Shown piece by piece: positions 52,456 through 62,110 of a DNA stretch of 64,000 nt. The first letter of the stretch is position 1; every line of letters starts with the position of its first letter. Made by a program: the position numbers and the translations under genes. Source of the DNA: Riemerella anatipestifer (GTDB taxonomy: Bacteria; Bacteroidota; Bacteroidia; Flavobacteriales; Weeksellaceae); assembly GCF_009663465.1 (NCBI RefSeq), contig NZ_QXHU01000006.1, forward strand, positions 54,992-118,991. The letters run 5' to 3'. The notes below the pieces were generated by a model. It saw only the letters and a program-made list of their open reading frames with translations. It did no database searches and was not told the DNA's origin.

Positions 52456-53148
52456 ATGAAAATATTTAATAAAACCAATGTAGCAGCATTATTTTTATCG
52501 GGAAGTTTGCTACTTACAAGTTGTGAATCTGTTCAAAACGCTAATAATCAACAAAAAGGAACGGCTATAGGTGCTGCTGCAGGAGCAGTTATAGGTGGTA
52601 TACTAGGTAATAATATAGGTAATGGCAGAAACGCTCCTGCTGGTGCTGTTTTAGGCGGTATCATTGGAGGTGTTGCTGGTAATGTTATCGGTAGCAAGAT
52701 GGACAAACAAGCCAAAGAAATTAAAGAAGCCTTACCTGGTGCGGAAGTAGAAAGGGTAAACGAAGGTATTAAAATTACCCTTAATGAAAATACGGTTAAT
52801 TTCGGGTTCGACTCTGCTAACCTTACTTCTGTAGCAAAAACCAATTTGGATAAATTAGCCCAAGTTCTTAAGAATAATCCTGATACCAACATCAATGTTT
52901 ATGGACACACAGATAGCAGAGGTGCTGATGATTATAACCTAAGGCTTTCTGAAAGAAGAGCTAATGCTGTAGTAAGCTATCTTTCTTCTCTTGGTATAGC
53001 TTCTAACAGAATGATTGCTAAAGGTGTAGGAGAAGCAGAACCTATTGCTAGTAACGATACAGACGAAGGAAGAGCAAAAAATAGACGAGTAGAGTTCGCT
53101 ATCACTGCTAATGAAAATATGATAAAAGAGGCTCAAAAAGGGAACTAA
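52456..53148 (+). CDS. OmpA-family lipoprotein with glycine-zipper
   Basis: 230 residues. The lipoprotein signal ends at SLLLTSC (Cys23). Glycine-zipper helices follow: AIGAAAGAVIGGILGNNIGNG and GAVLGGIIGGVAGNVIG. The C-terminal OmpA domain (about 115-215) has VNFGFDSANLT and the peptidoglycan-binding NVYGHTDSRGADDYNLRLSERRANAV, with Asp and Arg residues that bind diaminopimelate. It anchors the outer membrane to peptidoglycan. Terminator hairpin (AAAACCGCA/TGCGGTTTT) at 53169-53192. Confidence 0.93.
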   Translation: MKIFNKTNVAALFLSGSLLLTSCESVQNANNQQKGTAIGAAAGAVIGGILGNNIGNGRNAPAGAVLGGIIGGVAGNVIGSKMDKQAKEIKEALPGAEVERVNEGIKITLNENTVNFGFDSANLTSVAKTNLDKLAQVLKNNPDTNINVYGHTDSRGADDYNLRLSERRANAVVSYLSSLGIASNRMIAKGVGEAEPIASNDTDEGRAKNRRVEFAITANENMIKEAQKGN

Positions 53149-53168
53149 TCCAAGTTCTATGTAAAATC

Positions 53169-53197
53169 AAAACCGCATTTAATTGCGGTTTTTTTAT
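53169..53197 (+). terminator. Terminator of the lipocalin-OmpA unit
   Basis: AAAACCGCA (53169-53177) pairs with TGCGGTTTT (53184-53192), 6-nt loop, followed by TTTT. Confidence 0.92.
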
Positions 53198-53205
53198 TTT
53201 ATGGT

Positions 53206-53213
53206 TATCTTTG
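53206..53213 (+). promoter_or_regulatory. -7 box of the ubiA-dprE1 unit
   Basis: TATCTTTG, 16 bp ahead of the ATG at 53229. It overlaps the in-frame codon at 53211, which excludes that earlier start. Confidence 0.7.
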
Positions 53214-53228
53214 TGCTTTGCAAAACTT

Positions 53229-54119
53229 ATGAAGAAATATTTTAATCTACTTAGAGTAGAGCAGTGGGTAAAAAACTTTTTTATATTTGTTCCTCTTTTA
53301 TTTTCAGGTAAAATACTTGAAACGGATTTATTTTATCTTAGTTTTTTTGCATTTCTTATTTTTTCACTTACTGCAAGTAGTATCTATATCATCAACGATT
53401 ATATGGATATAGATTCTGACAGACAACATCCTGAAAAAAAAAACAGACCTCTAGCCAGTGGAGCTATTTCAAAAACTACAGCTCAAATACTTTTCAGTGG
53501 ACTTATTTTATCAATCTTGGGAAGTTTATGGATAGGACTTTCGGTATTTAATATTGGTAATATATGGAAATTTGGAAGTATTATTTTATTTTATTTCGTA
53601 ATGAATTTGGCTTATACCTTCAAACTTAAACATATTGCCATTCTAGACATTACCATTATTGCAATTGGTTTTGTACTTAGAGTACTAGCAGGAGGTTATA
53701 TTACAGGACTTATTATCACTCAATGGGCCATTTTACTCACTTTTGTTCTCGCTTTAGTTCTAGCCATTGGGAAAAGAAGAGGTGAATTGGTAAATGCTCA
53801 ACTAACAGGCAAAACTAGGAAAGCATTAGATGGTTATAATATCCAGTTTGCAGATATTGCTCTTTCTATTAGTTGTGCTTTAGCTATTGTTTGCTATCTT
53901 ATGTTTACCTTATCTCCAGAAGTACAGGCTAGGTTTCATCCTAGAGTTTTCTATACGGTAATTTTTGTTTTATTTGCGTTCTTAAGATATTTACAGCAAA
54001 CTCTAGTCTACAATAGAACTGAATCTCCAACGAAAATAGTCTACAGAGATAGATATATACAAATTACATTGGTATTATGGATTATTGTTTTTCTTTACCA
54101 AATTTACGCTAAACAATAA
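53229..54119 (+). CDS. UbiA-type prenyltransferase, decaprenyl-phosphate phosphoribosyltransferase-like
   Basis: 296 residues from MKKYFNLLRVEQWVKNFFIF. Multiple transmembrane helices; the two Asp motifs are NDYMDIDSDRQHP (with the KNRPLASG that follows) and LAIGKRRGELVNAQ. The pattern EQWVKNxFxFxPL near the N-terminus is typical of the Rv3806c-like phosphoribosyl-polyprenyl transferases, which join PRPP to a polyprenyl phosphate. The next gene overlaps it (TAATG) and encodes the FAD oxidase of the same route, supporting the call. Confidence 0.85.
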   Translation: MKKYFNLLRVEQWVKNFFIFVPLLFSGKILETDLFYLSFFAFLIFSLTASSIYIINDYMDIDSDRQHPEKKNRPLASGAISKTTAQILFSGLILSILGSLWIGLSVFNIGNIWKFGSIILFYFVMNLAYTFKLKHIAILDITIIAIGFVLRVLAGGYITGLIITQWAILLTFVLALVLAIGKRRGELVNAQLTGKTRKALDGYNIQFADIALSISCALAIVCYLMFTLSPEVQARFHPRVFYTVIFVLFAFLRYLQQTLVYNRTESPTKIVYRDRYIQITLVLWIIVFLYQIYAKQ

Positions 54120-55426
54120 TGAAAAATCGTATACAAAAAGTTTCTAACTGGGGAAATTTTCCCATTGTAGAAAAGGAAATAGTTACAGAAGACAATCTTG
54201 AAAAAATTAAAGATTTTGTTAAAAGTCGTCCCGAAGTTATTGCCAGAGGAAATGGCAGATGTTACGGAGATGCTTCTTTAGGAGAACATATCTTCTCAAC
54301 CAAAAGACTGAACAAATTTGTTAGTTTTGATAGACTGAACGGAATTATTGAGTGCGAAGCAGGTGTTCTTCTTTCTGAGGTTTTGGAAGTTATTGTACCA
54401 CAAGGTTACTTTTTGTATGTAACTCCAGGTACTAAATACATTAGCATTGGAGGAGCCATAGCTTCTGATGTACACGGCAAAAACCATCATTCAGAAGGTT
54501 GTTTTTCAGAATATGTTTTAGAATTTAAACTACTGAATGCCAACGCTCAAGTAATAACATGCTCTAGAACTCAAAACACAGACCTATTTTGGGCAACCAT
54601 TGGCGGAATGGGACTTACAGGTATTATTTTATCTGCAAAATTTCAGCTTAAAAATATAGATACGGCTTATATCCGACAAGAAAGCATCAAAGCAAAAAAC
54701 CTAGACGAAATCTTTCAACTATTTGAAGAAAGTGAAGATTGGACTTACACCGTAGCGTGGATAGATTGTTTACAGAAAGGAGATGACATTGGTAAATCTA
54801 TACTTATGAGAGGAGAACACGCTCTAAAAGACGAACTTGCTTCTAAGCTAGCTAAAAATCCTTTAGTTCTAAAGCCTAAATTAAAACCAAGTGTTCCTTT
54901 TTATTTTCCAAATTTTATTCTAAACCAATGGACTGTAAAGATCTTCAATTGGCTTTATTACAAAAAACAGTCTAAAAAAATCGTCAAAAATATCATTGAT
55001 TATGAAACCTTTTTCTACCCTTTAGATGTCATCAATAATTGGAATAAAATCTATGGTAAAAATGGTTTTATACAATACCAAATGGTAATCCCGAAAGACA
55101 AAGGCAAAGAAGGTATGGAACGAATTTTAAAAACCATTGCTCATAGTGGTAATGGCTCTTTTTTAGCGGTACTAAAGTTATTTGGAAAGAATAATCCAGA
55201 GGCATACAACTCCTTCCCTTTTGAAGGTTATACGCTCGCACTCGATTTTAAAGTGAATAAAAAGCTCAAAAAACTCGTTGAAGATTTAGACCAAATTGTA
55301 TTGGATTTGGGTGGCAGAATTTACCTTACCAAAGATAGTATGAGTAATCCTCAACTGACTAACTATCTCAAAAATGTAGATAATCATAAATTTAGGTCTT
55401 TACAAAGAAAAAGAATTACGAATTAA
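54119..55426 (+). CDS. FAD-linked oxidase, DprE1-like
   Basis: 435 residues. The FAD-binding (FAD_binding_4) region is VIARGNGRCYGDASLGEHIFSTKR, with the covalent-site lookalike SIGGAIASDVHGKNHHSEGCFSEYVL, and the ARLO-type substrate-binding C-terminus (LALDFKVNKKLKKLVEDLDQIV). DprE1 oxidises polyprenylphosphoryl ribose on the way to the arabinose donor. Paired with the UbiA-type gene (overlapping start). A DprE2-type SDR reductase, needed for the last step, is not among the adjacent genes. Confidence 0.85.
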   Translation: MKNRIQKVSNWGNFPIVEKEIVTEDNLEKIKDFVKSRPEVIARGNGRCYGDASLGEHIFSTKRLNKFVSFDRLNGIIECEAGVLLSEVLEVIVPQGYFLYVTPGTKYISIGGAIASDVHGKNHHSEGCFSEYVLEFKLLNANAQVITCSRTQNTDLFWATIGGMGLTGIILSAKFQLKNIDTAYIRQESIKAKNLDEIFQLFEESEDWTYTVAWIDCLQKGDDIGKSILMRGEHALKDELASKLAKNPLVLKPKLKPSVPFYFPNFILNQWTVKIFNWLYYKKQSKKIVKNIIDYETFFYPLDVINNWNKIYGKNGFIQYQMVIPKDKGKEGMERILKTIAHSGNGSFLAVLKLFGKNNPEAYNSFPFEGYTLALDFKVNKKLKKLVEDLDQIVLDLGGRIYLTKDSMSNPQLTNYLKNVDNHKFRSLQRKRITN

Positions 55427-55438
55427 AATCTTACTAAA

Positions 55439-56398
55439 TTGAATTTCAGAACTGAAGTTAATCTTACGCCTTCCTCAAAAAAAATAGAAATTACAGATCA
55501 AGTTTTTTCTATCGGCTCTTGCTTTGCTTCGGAAATGAGTAACCGACTGTCAGAGGGACAAATAAGATGTTTGAATAATCCTTTTGGGACGCTATTTAAT
55601 CCGTTTTCTATTGCCAATGCTTTAGAAAAAATCGTTCATTCTGAATGTTATCACGAGAAAGATTTGGTTAATCATCGTGGTTATTACCTTTCGTTAGACC
55701 ATCATACCTCGTTTGACGGTGTTTCTGAAACCGCTACTTTAGATAAAATAAACACAGAGCTAGCCAATGCTCATTTATTTTTAAAAAATGCTTCTTGGGT
55801 TATTATCACTTTAGGGACTTCGTTTATTTATGAGTACCTTCCTAAAGGGCAAAAGGTGGCTAATTGCCATAAGATACCAAACACTCTTTTTAGTAAAAGA
55901 ATGCTCTCTGATGAAGAAGTACAAACTTACATTAAAAAAGCGATAGAACTCATCAATCAACACAGTCTTAATACTGTAAATATTTTGTTTACAGTCTCTC
56001 CCGTAAGGCATACTAAAGATGGTATGGTTGAAAATCAGCTTAGCAAATCAAGGCTCATCAATGCACTGCATCAAGTGGTAGCAATGTGCCCAAATGCTCA
56101 TTATCTGCCTATTTATGAGATTTTAATGGACGATTTAAGAGATTACAGATTTTATAAATCAGACCTAATCCACCCTAACGAACAAGCCATAGATTACATC
56201 TTTGATAAATTTATAAAAGCCTACTGCACAGAAGACACACAAAAATTTATCATTGACAATCAGAAAATTATTTCGGCTTTAAAGCATCGTCCAATCCATA
56301 CCGAACACCTTGATTATCTAAAGTTTACAGAAAACATCAAACAGAAAATAAAGGAGCAACAAGCTAAAGTTAATTTTAAAATATTTTCAAACTTCTAA
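55439..56398 (+). CDS. GSCFA-domain (SGNH-like hydrolase) protein
   Basis: 319 residues from TTG 55439 (MNFRTEVNLTPSSKKIEITD), the standard family opening, so the TTG is probably used. The domain name motif is visible as IGSCFASEMSNRL (GSCFA). Further blocks: LDHHTSFDG, VIITLGTSFIYEY and NTVNILFTVSPVRHTKDG, and finally LIHPNEQAIDYIFDKF. Related to SGNH/GDSL hydrolases, but no substrate is known. Located 12 bp after dprE1. Confidence 0.9.
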   Translation: MNFRTEVNLTPSSKKIEITDQVFSIGSCFASEMSNRLSEGQIRCLNNPFGTLFNPFSIANALEKIVHSECYHEKDLVNHRGYYLSLDHHTSFDGVSETATLDKINTELANAHLFLKNASWVIITLGTSFIYEYLPKGQKVANCHKIPNTLFSKRMLSDEEVQTYIKKAIELINQHSLNTVNILFTVSPVRHTKDGMVENQLSKSRLINALHQVVAMCPNAHYLPIYEILMDDLRDYRFYKSDLIHPNEQAIDYIFDKFIKAYCTEDTQKFIIDNQKIISALKHRPIHTEHLDYLKFTENIKQKIKEQQAKVNFKIFSNF

Positions 56399-56411
56399 CT
56401 TTCAATTATTT

Positions 56412-57179
56412 ATGATAGACACGCATACTCATTTATATTCAGAGGAATTTGATGAAGATAGACATTTAATGATACAAAGAGCATTAGATAAAGGAGTTAC
56501 TCATTTTTTTCTACCAGCTATCAATTCTGAATATCACGAAAAAATGCTCCATCTAGAAGCAGAATATCCTAACCAAATATCAGTAATGATGGGCTTACAC
56601 CCAACTTATATAAATCCTGAAACTTATGACCAAGAAATAAAATTGGTAAAAGATTATTTGGAGCAAAGGGATTTTTGTGCCATCGGAGAGATTGGGATAG
56701 ACCTCTATTGGGATAAAAGCCATCTAGAACTGCAAAAAGAAGCCTTTAGACTACAGATAGATTGGGCAATAGAAAAAGACTTGCCTATCGTGATACATTC
56801 TAGAGAAAGTTTTGATGAAACTTTTGAGGTTTTAGAAGAAAAAAGACACCCTAAATTAAGAGGTATTTTTCATTGTTTTACTGGAACACTAGAACACGCC
56901 AAACAAGCCATAGACCTCAATTTCAGTTTAGGAATAGGCGGTGTGGTTACTTTCAAAAATGGTAAAATAGACCAATTTTTAGATGAAATACCTCTAGAAC
57001 ACATCGTTTTAGAAACCGACTCGCCTTACCTAGCACCTGTACCGTACAGAGGAAAAAGAAATGAATCTGCCTATCTAGAACAAATCATTGGTAAATTAGT
57101 AGATATTTACCAAATGCCTATCAACGAAATAGATAAGATAACTACTAACAATGCTAAGCAAATTTTTGGACTAGCTTAA
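56412..57179 (+). CDS. TatD-family metal-dependent hydrolase/DNase
   Basis: 255 residues. Metal ligands are visible in IDTHTHLYSEEFD, HPTYINPE and AIGEIGIDLYWD, IVIHSRESFDETF, IFHCFTGTLEHAK, and ETDSPYLAP. Complete TIM-barrel TatD protein. Relatives act as DNases or on exposed 3' ends; the substrate here is not shown. A hairpin (ACACGG/CCGTGT) shared with obg separates the convergent genes. Confidence 0.93.
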   Translation: MIDTHTHLYSEEFDEDRHLMIQRALDKGVTHFFLPAINSEYHEKMLHLEAEYPNQISVMMGLHPTYINPETYDQEIKLVKDYLEQRDFCAIGEIGIDLYWDKSHLELQKEAFRLQIDWAIEKDLPIVIHSRESFDETFEVLEEKRHPKLRGIFHCFTGTLEHAKQAIDLNFSLGIGGVVTFKNGKIDQFLDEIPLEHIVLETDSPYLAPVPYRGKRNESAYLEQIIGKLVDIYQMPINEIDKITTNNAKQIFGLA

Positions 57180-57202
57180 ATAAAAAAACACGGGTAGAAA
57201 AT

Positions 57203-58186
57203 CTATCCGTGTAATTTTTTCCATATTGCATCTTTAAGTTCCGTAAGCCCCTCTCCTGTAACTCCAGAAATAAATAAAGGTTGTCTGTTTTCAGGGAATT
57301 TGGCTGCAACTTCTTTTTTGAGTTCTTCGTCTAATAAATCTGACTTTGAAATAGAGATGATAAAATCTTTATCTAGCAACTCAGGATTGTATTCTTTAAG
57401 CTCGTTTTCAAGTATTTTAAACTCTTGGAAATAATCTTCTGCATCTGCAGGAATTAAGAAAAGAAGAATTGAGTTTCTCTCTATATGCCTTAAAAAACGA
57501 TGCCCTAGCCCTTTACCTTCGGCAGCTCCTTCTATAATACCCGGTATATCTGCCATCACAAAAGACTTGTAATTACGATAATCTACAATACCCAAGTTAG
57601 GTGTAAGCGTTGTAAAAGCATAATCGGCAATTTTAGGTTTAGCGGCAGATACTGCAGACAATAGTGTGGATTTACCCGCATTAGGAAAGCCTACCAAACC
57701 TACATCTGCTAATACTTTTAGCTCAAACACGATATACCCTTCTTCCCCAGGAAGCCCCGGTTGTGCATAACGAGGTGTTTGGTTAGTAGCCGACTTAAAA
57801 TGCTCATTTCCTAAACCACCCTTACCGCCTTGCATTAAGATAATCTCTTGCCCATCTTCTAAAATTTCGCCTATGATTTCTCCCTCTTCATTTTTAGCGA
57901 TAGTGCCAATGGGCACCTCTATATAAACATCTTCTCCATAACGACCCGTCAACTGATTTTTACCACCTGGCTGACCGTTTTCTGCCTTAACATGCCTTGT
58001 GTAACGCAATGGTAATAAAGTCCATTCGTGTGCATTTCCTTTCATAATGATATGACCACCACGCCCACCATCTCCACCATCAGGACCGCCTTTAGGAATG
58101 TATTTTTCCCTTCTGAGGTGAGCTGACCCTGCACCTCCGTGCCCAGACTTACAATGGATTTTTACATAATCTACAAAATTTGACAT
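57203..58186 (-). CDS. obg: Obg-family GTPase
   Basis: 327 residues. The glycine-rich Obg fold is at 1-155 ([14 protein letters not shown]), followed by the G domain with G1 [12 protein letters not shown]2 TLTPNLG, G3 DIPG, and SKSD near the end. The C-terminal OCT domain of some homologues is missing, as is common in Bacteroidota. Binds ribosomes and links growth to stress. Stop codon overlaps a terminator hairpin shared with tatD. Confidence 0.95.
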   Translation of the reverse strand: MSNFVDYVKIHCKSGHGGAGSAHLRREKYIPKGGPDGGDGGRGGHIIMKGNAHEWTLLPLRYTRHVKAENGQPGGKNQLTGRYGEDVYIEVPIGTIAKNEEGEIIGEILEDGQEIILMQGGKGGLGNEHFKSATNQTPRYAQPGLPGEEGYIVFELKVLADVGLVGFPNAGKSTLLSAVSAAKPKIADYAFTTLTPNLGIVDYRNYKSFVMADIPGIIEGAAEGKGLGHRFLRHIERNSILLFLIPADAEDYFQEFKILENELKEYNPELLDKDFIISISKSDLLDEELKKEVAAKFPENRQPLFISGVTGEGLTELKDAIWKKLHG

Positions 58187-58284
58187 ATCTTATTTAATTA
58201 AATGCTTATTACACGATATAAAACAACCAAAAAACCATCAAAGCTTAAAACTCTGATAGTTTTTTGATTATCATTCTATTGTTA

Positions 58285-58866
58285 TTATTTTAAAATTTTC
58301 TCTACTTCTGAGAAAAGTTTTTCTGCAATTTCGGAAATTTCGCCTACTCCATTTATCTCTACATATTTTCCTTGTTGCTTGTAAAGTTCTGCCACTTCAG
58401 CAGTTTTTGCATAGTATTCTTTAATTCTGTTTCTAATGATAGACTCATCTGCATCATCTGTTCTACCACTAGTTTCACCTCTCTTAAGAAGTCTTTGAAC
58501 CAAAATTTCGTCCTCTACCACTAGCGACAAACAGATGCTTATCTCCTCATTAAGTTCGTCTTTTACAATCTTTTCTAAGGCTTCTGTCTGTGCTGCTGTT
58601 CTGGGGAAACCATCAAATATAAATCCTTTGGTATCCGTAGGTTTTCTCACCTCGTCTATCAGCATATCTATGGTAACTTGGTCTGGAACTAGCTCTCCCT
58701 TATCTATATAAGATTTTGCCAATTTCCCTAGCTCAGTATCGTTTTTCATATTATAACGGAACAAATCTCCTGTGGATATTTGTTTCAAATTGAACTTTTC
58801 AATCAGATTTTGAGCTTGAGTACCCTTACCACTTCCCGGAGGACCAAATAATACAATGTTAATCAT
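58285..58866 (-). CDS. adk: Adenylate kinase
   Basis: 193 residues. P-loop GPPGSGKGTQAQ, NMP-binding STGDLFRYNM and VPDQVTIDMLIDEV, and DGFPRTAAQTEA. The LID is the short type (QRLLKRGETSGRTDDADE), lacking the zinc fingers of long-LID enzymes. It balances AMP/ADP/ATP. Upstream of obg on the same strand and downstream of hpt. Confidence 0.96.
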   Translation of the reverse strand: MINIVLFGPPGSGKGTQAQNLIEKFNLKQISTGDLFRYNMKNDTELGKLAKSYIDKGELVPDQVTIDMLIDEVRKPTDTKGFIFDGFPRTAAQTEALEKIVKDELNEEISICLSLVVEDEILVQRLLKRGETSGRTDDADESIIRNRIKEYYAKTAEVAELYKQQGKYVEINGVGEISEIAEKLFSEVEKILK

Positions 58867-58933
58867 CTTTACTTCTAATTTTTAGTATATCTAAAATCGC
58901 TAAAACACGATTTATCAATGTTAGTTTTCTTTG

Positions 58934-59491
58934 TTAATGGTTAATTCTACCTTCTTCTAATTGGTATAAATCTGGTAAATTTCTTCCTAACTCATCATAG
59001 TCTAAACCGTAGCCTAACACAAACTTGTTAGGAATTTCTCTTGCCACATAGTCTATAGTAAAGTCTTTCTTAAATACTTCTGGTTTTAATAAAAGAGAAG
59101 CCACTCTAAGCGACTTAGGGCGGTGTGTATTTTTAAAATATTCAAAAAGACTTTCTATGGTATTTCCTGTATCTACAATATCTTCCATAAGGATAATATG
59201 ACGCCCTTCTACCTCTTTAGTAAGTTCCATTTTAGTGTAAACAATCCCCGTAGATTGCAAACCTCCGTGATAAGAACTTACCTGAACAAAGGCTACCTCA
59301 CACTTCCCTGGGTAGTGTTTTAAAAAGTCTGAGAAAAACATAATTACCCCATTAAGCACTCCTATAAATACAGGAGTTTCGTCTTTATAATCTTCGTAAA
59401 CTTTTAGAGCTAATGCCTTTATGTAAGTTTGTATTTCTTCGTTCTTTAAATAAGGAACAAAAGTTTTGTCGTGAATTTTTACTTTTTCCAT
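58934..59491 (-). CDS. hpt: Hypoxanthine phosphoribosyltransferase
   Basis: 185 residues from MEKVKIHDKTFVPYL; an earlier TTG would add six residues and is less likely. The PRPP-binding motif is HIILMEDIVDTGNTIESL, and the N-terminal half has the flexible-loop SSYHGGLQSTGIVY. It salvages hypoxanthine (and guanine) with PRPP. Next to adk in the same direction, a pairing of nucleotide enzymes found in Flavobacteriia. Confidence 0.94.
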   Translation of the reverse strand: MEKVKIHDKTFVPYLKNEEIQTYIKALALKVYEDYKDETPVFIGVLNGVIMFFSDFLKHYPGKCEVAFVQVSSYHGGLQSTGIVYTKMELTKEVEGRHIILMEDIVDTGNTIESLFEYFKNTHRPKSLRVASLLLKPEVFKKDFTIDYVAREIPNKFVLGYGLDYDELGRNLPDLYQLEEGRINH

Positions 59492-59541
59492 TGTCTTTCC
59501 AAAATGCAAATTTAAGAAATTTTTAGTGGTTCATCTTTGTA

Positions 59542-60558
59542 TCACTCGTGTTTTTTTGGGTTTATAGCACTTTCTATTAAGTTTTCAGTAATTTCTAATG
59601 CTTTTTGTTTTGAAATACGCTCCACTTCTCTAATGTTTTGAGAGTTTAATACTTCTTCCATATTTTTAGAAAAAACAATCTTTTTACCGTACTTCATCGC
59701 ATCACCATTATTACCACTTACCTTCGTTTTACCGTAATATTCTGCAATGTTAAAAAAGTGTGTTTTCTGCTGTATGGGTGCCCAAATCAGACTAGCCTTC
59801 AGTAAATACTCATCAAACAATTCTTGCGGTACTTTCTCTGTAAAGTAGGTTACTTTCAGATTATTTAGATTTTTTTGTTCTAAACTCTTAAGCCAACCTA
59901 ACTCCTCTCCCATTGCTTTTCCTAAGAAAACTACTTCAGTAGGTTCGTTAAAATAGTGATTACTTAGACTTTCCACTACCGCTTTGTAATCTCTTCGTTT
60001 TTGTGATACAATACCCGGAATAACCAATGTTAAACCCTTATTATTAGAAAGCTCCTGCTGATATTCTGTATAAAAAAGCGGAATATGCTGATATCTAGAA
60101 GAAGCCAAATCTTCCGACAATACCCAACAGCTTTCCGAATTTTGGTAAACGTTATTTTTCAGCATCAGACCTTCCTTTAAAAGGAGTTTTAGCCTATAAA
60201 CAGTATCTTCTTTCAATAAGACTTTTAACAAGTCTATATTACTCGCTTTAATAAAATTAAGATTATGGCAAATGATGGCGGTCTTATAGTTTTTAACTAT
60301 TTTATCAAAGGTATTAAAATAACGGTGCACCGTCCCCACCACCACCAAATCATACTCTTTGGCTGATAATAACTTAAGTATGGTATTAGGACTTGCTTCT
60401 ACAGTGTTAGGCGTATTTTCACCCAACAACTTCTTTATTTTATTAGAAAAAAAATAATCTACCTCTACCCTGCTAGATGCCTCCATCAATGCTTTAAAAT
60501 TAAGAGCTATTTCTGCATGAGTGTCTAGCTCCACATAAGCTATTTTATATTTAGTCAT
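59542..60558 (-). CDS. Glycosyltransferase-like protein
   Basis: 338 residues. GT-B-like layout: an N-terminal Rossmann half (KIAYVELDTHAEIALNFKAL, DLVVVGTVHRYFNTF) and a C-terminal half with LTLVIPGIVSQKRRDYKAVVESL and HFFNIAEYYGKTKVSGNNGDAMKYGKKIVF, where the NIAEYYG-type Glu resembles the donor-binding E of GT4 enzymes. The acceptor and sugar are unknown; family GT4 is the closest guess. It stands alone between hpt and the CPBP protease gene. Confidence 0.65.
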   Translation of the reverse strand: MTKYKIAYVELDTHAEIALNFKALMEASSRVEVDYFFSNKIKKLLGENTPNTVEASPNTILKLLSAKEYDLVVVGTVHRYFNTFDKIVKNYKTAIICHNLNFIKASNIDLLKVLLKEDTVYRLKLLLKEGLMLKNNVYQNSESCWVLSEDLASSRYQHIPLFYTEYQQELSNNKGLTLVIPGIVSQKRRDYKAVVESLSNHYFNEPTEVVFLGKAMGEELGWLKSLEQKNLNNLKVTYFTEKVPQELFDEYLLKASLIWAPIQQKTHFFNIAEYYGKTKVSGNNGDAMKYGKKIVFSKNMEEVLNSQNIREVERISKQKALEITENLIESAINPKKHE

Positions 60559-60657
60559 TACCTTTTACTCTAGATTCTCTCTCTTTATCACCCAACAAAT
60601 ATATAAAAATAGCCTAAGCCAAAACGGAATATTTAGGTGTTTTGATTCTAAATCCAT

Positions 60658-60665
60658 TATCTTTG
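60658..60665 (+). promoter_or_regulatory. -7 box of the CPBP protease gene
   Basis: TATCTTTG, 29 bp ahead of the ATG at 60695. No -33 box at the ideal distance is clear. Confidence 0.5.
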
Positions 60666-60694
60666 CGAAATCCAAACCTATTTATATTTAATAG

Positions 60695-61507
60695 ATGAAT
60701 CAAAAATTCAAATTAGGGCTTGACGGCATTGCTGTACTTATAGGGAGTTACATCGTTGCTTCGCTTATACTCGCTGTGTACACTATCGCTAATGTCTTTA
60801 TTTTAAAAGAAGAAGTTGCCACTTCTATGGGGCTGAGTTTAGTCTCATTTGTACTTTCATTGGGGCTACCTATTGCAGCGTTTGATATTTTTATTGTAAG
60901 ACCACAGACCAAAAAACCACTCCGTTTAGGTGTAGGTAATGTAACGGCTCAAAATATTCTTTTATCTCTAATGATGATGATAGGTATGGTACTGATGGCA
61001 GAAGTCCTCACTTCTTTTATCCCAACGGAAGGCGGCATATTAGGAGAGCTTTACGATACTTTTATGGGAGTTTTTAAAGGAATGCTTAGCGATAAGGTAG
61101 GACTTGCCATTATGGTAGTATGCCTTGCTCCTCTATTAGAAGAGGTTTTATTTAGAGGCATTATACAAGGTGGACTTACAAACAAAGGCGTTGCTCCTAA
61201 GAAAGCCATTGTTATCTCTGCTTTAGTGTTTGGTATTGTACACGCCAATCCTTGGCAATTTGTAGGAGCGTTTTTGTTGGGGCTAGTATTGGGATTAGTT
61301 TATTTCAAAACCAAATCTATTGTAATCCCTATTTTACTACACGCTTTTAACAATTTCATCTCTTATCTGATACTAGTCTATGCCGATACAGAACACTCTT
61401 ATGAACTTTTAGGTATCAACAAAATAGTATCATTTATTATAGGTATGGTTATCTTCGGAATTGCCTATTATCTATTTATGCATAGAAAAACCTATTTTAC
61501 CAAATAA
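60695..61507 (+). CDS. CPBP-family intramembrane metalloprotease
   Basis: 270 residues with about seven transmembrane helices. The CPBP (Abi) motifs are APLLEEVLFRGIIQGGL (EExxxR), FGIVHANPWQFVGAFLLG (FxxxH) and HAFNN (HxxxN). The family includes CAAX prenyl-protease-like and bacteriocin-immunity proteins; a substrate is not known. It begins a group with rdgB and rnz that are 15 bp and 14 bp apart. Confidence 0.9.
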   Translation: MNQKFKLGLDGIAVLIGSYIVASLILAVYTIANVFILKEEVATSMGLSLVSFVLSLGLPIAAFDIFIVRPQTKKPLRLGVGNVTAQNILLSLMMMIGMVLMAEVLTSFIPTEGGILGELYDTFMGVFKGMLSDKVGLAIMVVCLAPLLEEVLFRGIIQGGLTNKGVAPKKAIVISALVFGIVHANPWQFVGAFLLGLVLGLVYFKTKSIVIPILLHAFNNFISYLILVYADTEHSYELLGINKIVSFIIGMVIFGIAYYLFMHRKTYFTK

Positions 61508-61521
61508 AAACCAATACTCTA

Positions 61522-62097
61522 ATGAAAAAAGAAATCTTAATAGCGACACACAATCAACATAAAAAAGAAGAAATCCAACAAATCTTAGGTAATGGCTTCA
61601 TAGTAAAAAGCCTTTCCGATTATCAACTCAATGATGAAATCGTAGAAGACGGCAACACTTTTGAGGAAAACGCATTCATTAAAGCCTCTTATTGTTTCCA
61701 AAAAACAGGCATTCCGAGTTTGGGTGATGATAGTGGACTTGTAGTAGATGCCTTAGACGGAAGACCGGGTATTTACTCGGCGAGATATGCTGGCAACCAC
61801 GATTTTAAAGCCAATATTGCTAAAGTTTTAGAAGAAATGCAAGGCAAAACCAATAGAGCGGCACACTTCATTACTGTATTATGTTTGGTAGATGAAAACG
61901 GAGCCTCCTATTTTGAAGGCAAGGTACATGGACATCTTCTAGAGGAAGACCGAGGACACCAAGGCTTTGGCTACGACCCTATCTTTGTACCTAACGGCTA
62001 TGAAACCACCTTTGCCGAAATGGCTCCAGAGGAAAAGAACGCCATTAGCCACAGAAAAAACGCCTTAGACCAGTTTTTAACCACCATTACCCAATAA
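61522..62097 (+). CDS. rdgB: dITP/XTP pyrophosphatase
   Basis: 191 residues. The HAM1 motifs are ATHNQHKKEEIQ, SLGDDSGLVVDALDGRPGIYSARYAG and GFGYDPIFVPNG. It hydrolyses non-canonical purine NTPs (dITP, XTP), protecting DNA. Second in the CPBP-rdgB-rnz group. Confidence 0.95.
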   Translation: MKKEILIATHNQHKKEEIQQILGNGFIVKSLSDYQLNDEIVEDGNTFEENAFIKASYCFQKTGIPSLGDDSGLVVDALDGRPGIYSARYAGNHDFKANIAKVLEEMQGKTNRAAHFITVLCLVDENGASYFEGKVHGHLLEEDRGHQGFGYDPIFVPNGYETTFAEMAPEEKNAISHRKNALDQFLTTITQ

Positions 62098-62110
62098 ATT
62101 TCATCTAGCA

